From Actinomycetes bacterium (GTDB lineage Bacteria; Actinomycetota; Aquicultoria; CAJVYJ01; JAUVQD01), in assembly GCA_030605305.1 (NCBI GenBank), contig JAUWIO010000007.1, positions 1 to 12,582 on the forward strand: DNA of 12,582 bases, read 5' to 3'. Under the pieces are notes generated by a model, which saw only the letters and a list, made by a program, of their open reading frames with translations, made no database searches and was not told the origin of the DNA. This document shows, in pieces, positions 7,275 to 12,582 of the stretch (positions within the stretch are counted from its first letter, which is position 1; every line of letters starts with the position of its first letter). Position numbers and translations under genes: made by a program.

Positions 7275-7898
7275 TCAGCAATCTCGGCTATTAAGCCCGA
7301 GAGCCTTGCGTATATGACGCAGATGAACTTTGACCGTTTCCGCACTTATACTCAGCGCTATGGCGATCTGCTTGTTGGTAGCTCCGGACTGCACTTGATC
7401 TAAAACCTCGTTCTCCCGCGCGCTCAGGGATCGACTACGGCCGGGGTGATGAGGCGCCAGTAACTGGACATGCTTGATGTAACGCATCAGCACATCAGGA
7501 GAGAAATGGTAGTCGTCGTCAGCCACCGCTAAGAACGCGTCTGAAATGTCCGTGACCCTTGCTTTATTCGCAAAGCCATCGGCCCCGGCGCGTATGGCTA
7601 GGAATTTCCCGCGATCTGTCTGATCCCGCGACATCCAGACGACCGCTGTCTCAGCAAAACGACCCTTCACTGCCTGCGTCACTCGTTCCGGCTCCAGGCC
7701 CGGTGAGTCGAAGTCTAAGCAGATCACATTTCTTTCGATAAAGGAGTCGATATCCGGTGGCGCGTTCTCATCACATAAGATCATGTGAACGGTGTTTTCA
7801 CTGCTATCTTCCAGCAGCGCCTGCATCCCGACCAGCTCTAGGCGGTTGCTGCCGACGATTACGACCTTGAGTTCGCTGCTCGCCGCCGCTATACTCAT
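7275..7898 (-). CDS. LuxR-type regulator with degenerate receiver domain (paralog 3)
   Basis: Probable transcription regulator of 207 residues, the last gene of the cytochrome operon. Receiver-like residues about 10-130: the acidic pair is lost altogether (G16, S17 in VVIVGSNRLELVG), while D62 (CLDFDSPG), S90 (VVWMS) and K112 (ANK) are kept. The LuxR HTH at about 157-205 includes LSARENEVLDQVQSGATNKQ and ISAETVKVHLRHIRK. The ATG at 7898 overlaps the stop of the upstream cytochrome gene as ATGA, which suggests translational coupling. It also places the receiver about ten residues from the N-terminus, as in paralog 4. An in-frame start at 7985 would run deep into the cytochrome gene. The protein stops at NSRDC, where the other paralogs continue S-[KR]-R-Q-L, so the C-terminus is slightly short. 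Confidence 0.83.
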   Translation of the reverse strand: MSIAAASSELKVVIVGSNRLELVGMQALLEDSSENTVHMILCDENAPPDIDSFIERNVICLDFDSPGLEPERVTQAVKGRFAETAVVWMSRDQTDRGKFLAIRAGADGFANKARVTDISDAFLAVADDDYHFSPDVLMRYIKHVQLLAPHHPGRSRSLSARENEVLDQVQSGATNKQIAIALSISAETVKVHLRHIRKALGLNSRDC

Positions 7899-9055
7899 TT
7901 GCCGGTGAAGGTCGTCCCTGGCGGCGGTTTCTGCCCGGTCGAATGGCATGTAGTACAAAACTCCGGTTGATGACAAGACCAGCACTCATCCGCGCCCGCC
8001 TCTTCAACAAACCGCATGGCCGCCTCCACCCACGGCTTACCGATGTCCGGGTAACGCTCATAAAAACTTTTGTGATGACAGGCCATGCAATAGTCGCTGT
8101 CTCTCTTTTTGTTCCATTTGGAATCGTGGCACATCGCGCATGGCGCCCGACTGGTCTGCTCAGCCACAATAAAGTGAATCTCGCGCCACGGCTTCTCGGT
8201 TTCTGCCGCGAATCTGCCGCCATATTCTTGTATGTTGTGGGGCATCGCTATCCCCCCATGGCACTCCTTTGCGCACCAGTCCTGGCGGTCATGGCAACCG
8301 AAACAGGTCTTGAAATCAACTTTCTTGGCCACTTTGCCGTGGCGTAGTGTCCCGGAACCCCAAGGGATCTCGTTTTCGATTGAATGGTTGATCGAGCCGG
8401 TCGTCGGTTTAAGTTCCCAGTCACTGTCATGGCAGGTCTTGCATTCGGTCGGCGGATTGGCGCTCGCCGGCAGAGAGGCCAGTAATTCGTCGTCTCTTAA
8501 GGCCGGTTCGAGACCGTGGCAGCGCCAGCATCCTTGGATCATGTTGAGCCCGTCGCTTCGCTCACCGATCCGGGCGTCTGTGGGGTCAGCTGGCTTCTGG
8601 AGCGGATGCGCTACCAGGTTATGACAGGTTATACAAGCTATGTCGTTCTCTAAGTGCTTTTCGTGATTCATCTTTAGCCCTCGCGTAACGGTGAAGCGTC
8701 TTTTCTCCGGCGAATGACATTGACGGCACATTTCGTCTGCGACGGGCGGGAGCAAGCTTTGTCCTAACTCTAGGGCGCCGGTGCTGGAACTATCCGGCGC
8801 CATCGCTAAGAAGTGTCCCGGTCCTAGCCTGCTAAAGCTTTGAAGTCCTCGATCGATGTGGCAAGCCGCGCAGGTGACATTGGCATGAGACGATCGGCCC
8901 CAACTCTCGATAGTCTGGGCTTGGGCGTGGCACGCCAGGCAGATTCGCGGCCCCACGGCCGCGCCCATTGTAATGACTCCGGCGAACGTGATGAGCAGGA
9001 CCGCTGAGCCGGCGTAAAGTAATAGTAGGAAACGAGATCTAGTGGCTCGCACCAT
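7895..9055 (-). CDS. membrane-anchored dodecaheme-like c-type cytochrome
   Basis: Multiheme cytochrome of 386 residues, expected to sit outside the membrane on an N-terminal TM anchor (about 9-33) and to carry electrons. Eleven CXXCH haem motifs begin at residues 39, 62, 110, 141, 176, 205, 251, 306, 323, 358 and 367. A CX3CH motif, CAKECH, at 261-266 may hold a twelfth haem. The N-terminal half aligns with the upstream 8-haem cytochrome; compare the RxFTxxxGxxMxHxKH pattern before motif 4, then WRCH and CKTCH. The two are therefore tandem paralogs, this one extended by a C-terminal haem block. Unlike its paralog it has Gln rather than Met after the first motif (CHAQ). Start: ATG at 9055 with GAGGA about six bases upstream, preferred over an in-frame TTG at 9067. 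It overlaps the preceding gene by 17 bases and the following regulator by four. The electron donor and acceptor are unknown. Confidence 0.88.
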   Translation of the reverse strand: MVRATRSRFLLLLYAGSAVLLITFAGVITMGAAVGPRICLACHAQAQTIESWGRSSHANVTCAACHIDRGLQSFSRLGPGHFLAMAPDSSSTGALELGQSLLPPVADEMCRQCHSPEKRRFTVTRGLKMNHEKHLENDIACITCHNLVAHPLQKPADPTDARIGERSDGLNMIQGCWRCHGLEPALRDDELLASLPASANPPTECKTCHDSDWELKPTTGSINHSIENEIPWGSGTLRHGKVAKKVDFKTCFGCHDRQDWCAKECHGGIAMPHNIQEYGGRFAAETEKPWREIHFIVAEQTSRAPCAMCHDSKWNKKRDSDYCMACHHKSFYERYPDIGKPWVEAAMRFVEEAGADECWSCHQPEFCTTCHSTGQKPPPGTTFTGK

Positions 9056-9968
9056 CGGTGTCCTCAACCGGCTCGACTTCCCATGACCGTCCGATCAAGC
9101 TCTCGACTAATGGTTTATCGTGACAAAGCGTACACCATGGCTCAGCTCCATTGGCGAACCTGGCCGTTTCGCTATGACAGTTCATGCAATTGTCAATATC
9201 CTCTTTAGCTTTTGCGCCGTGTTCGGTTGCCCTTCGCCAGATCTCGCGATTGTGCCCCGCTGGTAGATCGAAGTCTTTTGTATGGCAGGTCTTGCAAGCT
9301 TGCGGCGGTTTCTTTCCATTTTTAATGTGCGCCATTGTCTCTTCGGAACGGCCTTCTGCACTGGCGCTATGACAGCGAAAGCAACCATACTTCATGGTCA
9401 GAAAGTCACTGTATTCGAATTCCGGGTCCCAGCTTTTCAGAGGTTCGTATTTTTCAGCCCCCTTATGGACCACTCGATTATGGCAAACTGTGCAGTTGAT
9501 ACCGGCGGCCTTGTGCTTGTTGTGTTCCATATAGATACCTTTGGAGAACGTGAACTTGCGGTTTTCGTTATTGTGGCAGCGCTCGCACCGCTCCATTGGT
9601 ATGAGTTCTTGGCTCAAATGACTATGTTCGTTGATCGGCTGTTCGAAGCGCCCGGTCAGTTCCTGAAAGGGTCCCTTAATATCGACGAACATCTTTCCGT
9701 ACAAGAGTTTCGCGTATGACCTGGGACCGTGACATCCGTAGCAGGGGATCTGCGCGTGTGAGGACTTCTTCCAGGTCTCAATCTGAGGGGTCATACTATG
9801 GCATACATTGCAAAAAGCCGGGTTAGAGGACGCAGTTAGAATAGCCGGGAACGCAAAGGCGCCCACCAACACGACGGCCGCCCCATACAGCATGAGGGCA
9901 AAGCGATATTCCTTTTCGGGCAGCCTCTTTCTGACCGCCCTCAGTCTTTCGCGCAGTCGCAATCTCAT
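9039..9968 (-). CDS. NapC/NirT-like octaheme c-type cytochrome
   Basis: Multiheme cytochrome of 309 residues. A basic N-terminus is followed by one TM helix (about 23-45), acting as a membrane anchor. Eight CXXCH motifs begin at residues 53, 76, 128, 159, 196, 225, 261 and 279. The first pair follows the NapC/NirT pattern: FCNVCHSM, with Met following the His as in quinol-oxidising NapC proteins, then SSHAQIPCYGCH. By family analogy it may take electrons from menaquinol and pass them to the neighbouring larger cytochrome, but this is inference. The start is ATG with AAGGAG five bases upstream, a strong ribosome binding site. It follows regulator paralog 4 after 87 bases on the same strand. 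Its 3' end overlaps the next cytochrome gene by 17 bases, so the two are probably made together. No haem maturation genes are in the window. Confidence 0.88.
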   Translation of the reverse strand: MRLRLRERLRAVRKRLPEKEYRFALMLYGAAVVLVGAFAFPAILTASSNPAFCNVCHSMTPQIETWKKSSHAQIPCYGCHGPRSYAKLLYGKMFVDIKGPFQELTGRFEQPINEHSHLSQELIPMERCERCHNNENRKFTFSKGIYMEHNKHKAAGINCTVCHNRVVHKGAEKYEPLKSWDPEFEYSDFLTMKYGCFRCHSASAEGRSEETMAHIKNGKKPPQACKTCHTKDFDLPAGHNREIWRRATEHGAKAKEDIDNCMNCHSETARFANGAEPWCTLCHDKPLVESLIGRSWEVEPVEDTDGASH

Positions 9969-10055
9969 TGATCTCCTTCAGTATGCATTAAGGGTGCGAT
10001 AGTTTGGTTTTCGTGCGGTGACACCGGGTGGGCGTCGATCTCGTTCACCAAAACC

Positions 10056-10739
10056 CTAAACCAACTGCTTCGTCGGCTGGTTTCTGTTGGAGCGCGTTCG
10101 CGAAGGAATGCCGTCGAGCAACTGACGTCGCGATGCGACGCCGAGTTTCTTTCTGACGTTCTTGACATGTATCTTTACTGTTTCGACGGAGATAAAAAGC
10201 TCTTCTGCTATTTCGCGGTTCTTGGAGCCCACTCTGAGCAGCTCCAATACTTGTCTCTCTCGCGTTGTAAGACCAGCTAGTTGCCGCCCGGACCTAGAGA
10301 ATAAGACTGATGCCCGCCTCGAAAAGTCGAGGAGCAGCTCTTTACTAAACAGTATTTTCCCGCTAGCCGCCCCCTCAACAGCGCCAATGATCGCTTCGAA
10401 GTCGAGTTTCGAGACGCATCCGTCGGCGTGAGCGTTTATGGCATCAAAGGCTAGGAGTTCGTCGTCGCACGCTGAGAGCCAAACAATATAGGTTTTTGGC
10501 AGCTTTGCCTTAACGAAGCGCGTGAACTCTTCGAGTTCGTCCTTGAGAGAGTTGGCGTCGATCAAGAGGACATTAAGGTCAGCATCGTCAAGCCGCGACA
10601 ACATCATTCCTGTTTCCATGAAGTGTTCGGTTACGACGTCGATGTCTGCGCCTTGCAGTATCCGATCGATGCCCGTGGCCTCTAAATAGCTGTTGTCGAG
10701 AACAGCTACCTTTGTGGTTTTATCGGTCAAGCTTCTCAT
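10056..10739 (-). CDS. LuxR-type regulator with atypical receiver domain (paralog 4)
   Basis: Probable transcription regulator of 227 residues. Receiver-like residues about 9-130 start KVAVLDNSYLEATGI. D15 keeps one acidic-pair position and N16 replaces the other. The phospho-acceptor position D61 (LLIDAN), S89 (VWLS) and K111 (CVSK) are present. The LuxR HTH at about 156-208 has the most typical sequence of the four (LTTRERQVLELLRVGSKNRE, then SVETVKIHVKNVRKKLGV). The C-terminal tail is basic. It is upstream of the cytochrome pair on the same strand and is likely to control it or to be co-transcribed with it. No clear Shine-Dalgarno precedes the ATG. TAAAAT lies ten bases before it, so a very short leader is possible. 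Confidence 0.85.
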   Translation of the reverse strand: MRSLTDKTTKVAVLDNSYLEATGIDRILQGADIDVVTEHFMETGMMLSRLDDADLNVLLIDANSLKDELEEFTRFVKAKLPKTYIVWLSACDDELLAFDAINAHADGCVSKLDFEAIIGAVEGAASGKILFSKELLLDFSRRASVLFSRSGRQLAGLTTRERQVLELLRVGSKNREIAEELFISVETVKIHVKNVRKKLGVASRRQLLDGIPSRTRSNRNQPTKQLV

Positions 10740-10755
10740 CTTGAGTTACATTTTA

Positions 10756-10769
10756 CGTGCTAAAGCACG
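10756..10769. repeat. 14-bp perfect palindrome upstream of regulator paralog 4
   Basis: CGTGCT and AGCACG flank AA. The palindrome is immediately upstream of a TAAAAT sequence (minus strand) that could be the -10 box of paralog 4, so it would lie between the -10 and -35 positions, a repressor-type location. No good -35 hexamer was found. No T-run follows on either strand, so it does not look like a terminator. Confidence 0.4.
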
Positions 10770-10834
10770 CCCCAACAGCGGTCACTTAGGGTGTTTTCCG
10801 TTACATGGAGGAGGGGCAAGCTAAACCGAAACGG

Positions 10835-11023
10835 TTAAGTGTCTTCACCTAGTTGGGGAATCGTGGAGGTGTCGGTCATGACTGACACCCGCCGTTCTTC
10901 AGTATCCACCAGCGACTGCCTTGAGATATGCCGGGCCGCCGCGATCAGTAAGCCGGCCCCGATAAAGACCGAAAAACCGAATCCGACAACATAGAGGTAG
11001 ACAAACGTCTCTACTGCCATCAA
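10835..11023 (-). CDS. small single-helix membrane protein (paralog A)
   Basis: Protein of 62 residues with no recognised family. A short N-terminus with Glu5 leads into one hydrophobic helix (about 6-29, FVYLYVVGFGFSVFIGAGLL), then a basic turn (R31, R35) and an acidic-polar tail, presumably cytoplasmic. It is a real gene because a second copy upstream (11177-11362) shares 20 of the first 33 residues by hand alignment, including ETFVYLY, VGF and LLI, and nucleotide similarity extends into the ribosome binding region. The start is taken as TTG at 11023, nine bases after GGGAG; an ATG at the next codon is possible. Its place upstream of regulator paralog 4 and the cytochromes suggests a small accessory subunit of a membrane redox complex. 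The length and topology are loosely like CcmD, but the sequence match is too weak to name it. Confidence 0.65.
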   Translation of the reverse strand: MMAVETFVYLYVVGFGFSVFIGAGLLIAAARHISRQSLVDTEERRVSVMTDTSTIPQLGEDT

Positions 11024-11082
11024 TTAAATCATCTCCCTAAGGGTCCGTTATGGCTATCCTTAACTTACCTATGGAGGAAGCG

Positions 11083-11124
11083 CCTTGGTATAACACCTTT
11101 AGACAGATATGCGTTAAACCAAGG
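11083..11124. repeat. imperfect 12-bp inverted repeat between the small membrane protein genes
   Basis: CCTTGGTATAAC at 11083-11094 and GTTAAACCAAGG at 11113-11124 pair with a single mismatch around an 18-base spacer. It lies in the 153-base gap between the two paralogous small genes. It could form a hairpin in their transcript (processing or stability) or be a spaced operator. No T-run follows. Confidence 0.45.
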
Positions 11125-11176
11125 GGTGTGTTTCCGGCTCAGTCAAAGCCGCCGCGATTGCAGGCCCCGGCCACGA

Positions 11177-11362
11177 TCACTCGGAATCGGACCAGCTGCG
11201 CAGGATCTCCTTGCCTTTGCCGTTTGTCTGAATGGTCTTCGATCGGCTTTTTTCGGATTTCGCGATTTGGCGGGCGGCACCGATCAGTAGCGCGACAGCC
11301 ACGCCCGTGCTCACGATGAATCCAACGATGTAAAGATAGACAAATGTCTCTATCGCCAGCAA
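11177..11362 (-). CDS. small single-helix membrane protein (paralog B)
   Basis: Protein of 61 residues, paralog of the small membrane protein at 10835-11023. One hydrophobic helix (about 6-29, FVYLYIVGFIVSTGVAVALL) is preceded by Glu5 and followed by a basic, Lys/Ser-rich cytoplasmic-type tail that differs from paralog A. The start is taken as TTG at 11362: it lies nine bases after GAGGGG and aligns exactly with the TTG start of paralog A. A GTG at 11371 would add three residues with worse spacing. It is divergent from panB and may be the first gene of the leftward cytochrome transcript, though no convincing promoter was found for it. Function unknown. Confidence 0.62.
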   Translation of the reverse strand: MLAIETFVYLYIVGFIVSTGVAVALLIGAARQIAKSEKSRSKTIQTNGKGKEILRSWSDSE

Positions 11363-11448
11363 ATAAAACACCCCCTCACACCTTCATGAACAGTACTTTC
11401 CCAAAGAACGGCTCGTCTCCCGCTCTGGTCTCCGGCCCGAGTGCCCTT

Positions 11449-11454
11449 TATAAT
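11449..11454 (+). promoter_or_regulatory. -10 box of a probable leaderless panB promoter
   Basis: A perfect TATAAT is followed by six bases (CCAGTC) and the panB ATG at 11461. This is the same spacing as at the sensor gene. There is no ribosome binding site, so translation of a leaderless mRNA is the simplest reading. No good -35 hexamer is visible at 16-18 bp (TGGTCT at 17 bp). Confidence 0.55.
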
Positions 11455-11460
11455 CCAGTC

Positions 11461-12306
11461 ATGGATATGAACAAGATGACGGTGCAAGGGCTCAGGGAAA
11501 AGAAGGCCGCGGGCGAAAAGATAGTCGCTCTGACCGTCTGGGATGACTTCTCGGGCGGCCTAGCACAGGCGGCCGGGGTCGACCTGGCCCTGGTCGGAGA
11601 CTCTTTGGCCATGACCGTGCAGGGTGAAACCGACACCCTTGCCGTCACGTTAGATGAGATGATCTATCATTCGCGTTTGGCCGCTCGGGCCTGTCAGTCT
11701 CCGTTGCTTATTACCGATCTTCCCTTTATGTCATATCAGGTCGGCTCAGAGCAGGCGTTGCAAAGCTCCGGGCGTGTTTTGAAGGAAACGAAAGCCCGCG
11801 GCGTGAAAATGGAGGGTGGCCGCGAGCTTTCGGAGAGCGTGGCCAGGGTGACGGCGGCCGGTATCCCGGTCGTCGGACACATAGGGTTGACGCCCCAAGC
11901 CGTCCATCAGCTGAGCGGCTATAAGGTTCAGGGCAAGTCGGTAGATGCGGCTCGCCGCCTGGTGTTAGACGCTCGGGCTCTTGATGACGCCGGTATTTGT
12001 GCTTTGGTCCTAGAGTATGTCCCGAGCGAACTAGCCGCCCACATATCAAAGATAATCGGGGCGCCCACCCTTGGTATCGGCGCCGGTGCCGGTTGTGATG
12101 GCCAAATCCAGGTGACCGCCGATATATTGGGGCGGGGAACGCGAGTGCCGAGGCACGCGAAAGGCTTTGCCAACATACGGGATAAAGCCGCGAGCGCGTT
12201 GCTTGCGTATGCCGAGGAAGTGCGCGGCGGCGAATTTCCCAGCGCCGAGCAGGCCATTTCGGCCGATGATGAGTTGCGTCGAGCCATCGAAGCTGGAGAT
12301 CTGTAG
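11461..12306 (+). CDS. panB: 3-methyl-2-oxobutanoate hydroxymethyltransferase (ketopantoate hydroxymethyltransferase)
   Basis: First committed step of pantothenate (vitamin B5, coenzyme A) synthesis: it adds a hydroxymethyl group from 5,10-methylene-THF to alpha-ketoisovalerate, giving ketopantoate. The protein has 281 residues, normal for the family. Mg- and substrate-binding residues are in place: VGDS with D47, TDLPF with D86, GVKMEGG with K116, and the catalytic Glu E185 in VLEYVP. Also present are GHIGLTPQ (139-146), GYKVQGK (153-159) and GIGAGAGCDGQIQV (205-218). The usual TAYD near the N-terminus reads TVWD here. Start: the ATG at 11461 gives the family-standard N-terminus and follows a TATAAT box by six bases. 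A frame open from 11344 would add 39 unconserved residues. No panC or panD is in the window. Confidence 0.96.
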   Translation: MDMNKMTVQGLREKKAAGEKIVALTVWDDFSGGLAQAAGVDLALVGDSLAMTVQGETDTLAVTLDEMIYHSRLAARACQSPLLITDLPFMSYQVGSEQALQSSGRVLKETKARGVKMEGGRELSESVARVTAAGIPVVGHIGLTPQAVHQLSGYKVQGKSVDAARRLVLDARALDDAGICALVLEYVPSELAAHISKIIGAPTLGIGAGAGCDGQIQVTADILGRGTRVPRHAKGFANIRDKAASALLAYAEEVRGGEFPSAEQAISADDELRRAIEAGDL

Positions 12307-12331
12307 GGAGTTGGTCGGCGGCCCGGCGCGG

Positions 12332-12582
12332 TTACGGTTGGAGGGCGTGCTCGGAGATGAGCGTCCCCTTGATTGAATCTAGATAAGCATGAATGGTCTC
12401 AAGGGCCCCATGGCAGTACGGAGAGTCAAGTGACCCGTTGATGTTCGCCGCCGAGATGGCGCATCCGCCCCCGCAAAGAGTGGCGATCGGGCAGTCGCGG
12501 CAGGCCTTTAGCGACAGAATGCTGCGGCCGTTCCAATTCGACAGCGCTGCTTCGTTCAAGAAAAAATCCGGATAGTATCGAC
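12332..12582 (-). CDS. radical SAM protein, C-terminal SPASM domain (partial, start outside window)
   Basis: The last 83 codons or so of a gene that enters from beyond the right edge. The visible end has the SPASM auxiliary iron-sulfur signature CX2CX5CX3C (CRDCPIATLCGGGC), followed after a gap by PYC. This is the arrangement seen in radical SAM enzymes that modify ribosomal peptides or proteins (PqqE, anaerobic sulfatase-maturating enzyme and thioether-forming families). The radical SAM core with its CX3CX2C motif lies outside the window, so the substrate cannot be told. The frame is open to the window edge; a TTG inside it at 12559 is not the real start. It converges on panB with 25 bases between. 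Confidence 0.8.
   Translation of the reverse strand, partial: RYYPDFFLNEAALSNWNGRSILSLKACRDCPIATLCGGGCAISAANINGSLDSPYCHGALETIHAYLDSIKGTLISEHALQP

Noticed and set aside
7284..7302. Hairpin CTCGG...CCGAG near the convergent ends of regulator paralogs 2 and 3 as a terminator
   Set aside because: It lies inside the coding end of paralog 3, has a bulge, and no T-run follows on either strand.
7899..7985. In-frame extension of regulator paralog 3 to a start at 7985 (or ATG at 7949)
   Set aside because: It would overlap the cytochrome gene by up to 91 bases and add residues absent from the other paralogs. The ATGA overlap at 7895-7898 gives an N-terminus of the expected length.
9282..9719. Open frame of 145 codons on the plus strand opposite the octahaem cytochrome
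   Set aside because: It is antisense to eight conserved haem motifs and has no recognisable domain or convincing start signal.
10005..10055. GGTTTT/AAAACC pairing and CGGTGACACCG in the gap before the octahaem cytochrome as a riboswitch or attenuator
   Set aside because: The long stem has a mismatch and a loop of about 35 bases, and it matches no known RNA class; support is too thin.
11050..11319. Open frame of 89 codons on the plus strand across the gap and small membrane protein B
   Set aside because: It is low-complexity, Arg/Pro/Ser-rich sequence antisense to a gene supported by its paralog.
11344..11460. Longer panB frame starting at 11344
   Set aside because: The extra 39 residues do not resemble PanB, and the TATAAT box lies inside them. 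The ATG at 11461 gives the standard N-terminus.

Overview
The window looks like chromosomal DNA from a moderately GC-rich, Gram-positive-lineage bacterium. The order tilS-hpt-ftsH is typical of Actinomycetota and Bacillota. Two genes (panB and the large sensor) carry a TATAAT box only 6 nt before their ATG and have no Shine-Dalgarno, which points to leaderless mRNAs and favours Actinomycetota. Together with long multiheme c-type cytochromes, this suggests a deep-branching anaerobic actinobacterium. The lineage is an inference from gene content only.

Layout: (i) 1-3460, plus strand: the 3' part of tilS (tRNA-Ile lysidine synthetase), hpt (hypoxanthine phosphoribosyltransferase) and ftsH (membrane AAA+ zinc protease), a housekeeping run. 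(ii) 3480-7252: a LuxR-type regulator and a 707-residue 4HB-HAMP-GAF-GAF-PAS membrane sensor, both minus strand, with a second LuxR-type regulator divergent from the sensor. The divergent region holds a good sigma-70-like promoter and a perfect 18-bp palindrome. (iii) 7275-11362, all minus strand, read right to left: two small paralogous one-helix membrane proteins, a LuxR-type regulator, an 8-haem NapC/NirT-like cytochrome, a larger paralogous cytochrome with 11 standard haem motifs plus one CX3CH motif, and a fourth LuxR-type regulator. The last three overlap and are probably translationally coupled. (iv) 11461-12306, plus strand: panB (pantothenate synthesis). (v) 12332 to the end, minus strand: the C-terminal SPASM cysteine motif of a radical SAM protein.

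The notable content is an accessory block of about 7.9 kb between ftsH and panB. It combines membrane-anchored multiheme electron carriers, two single-helix proteins, a membrane sensor with no recognisable output domain, and four paralogous regulators. Each regulator is a receiver-like domain plus LuxR HTH in which the phospho-acceptor Asp, the Thr/Ser and the Lys are retained but the N-terminal acidic pair is incomplete or gone. A reasonable but unproven reading is a dedicated redox or respiratory control module in which the sensor and the atypical regulators set expression of the cytochromes. No gene-free stretch exceeds 300 bases. I found no tRNA, rRNA, CRISPR array, insertion sequence or convincing intrinsic terminator.
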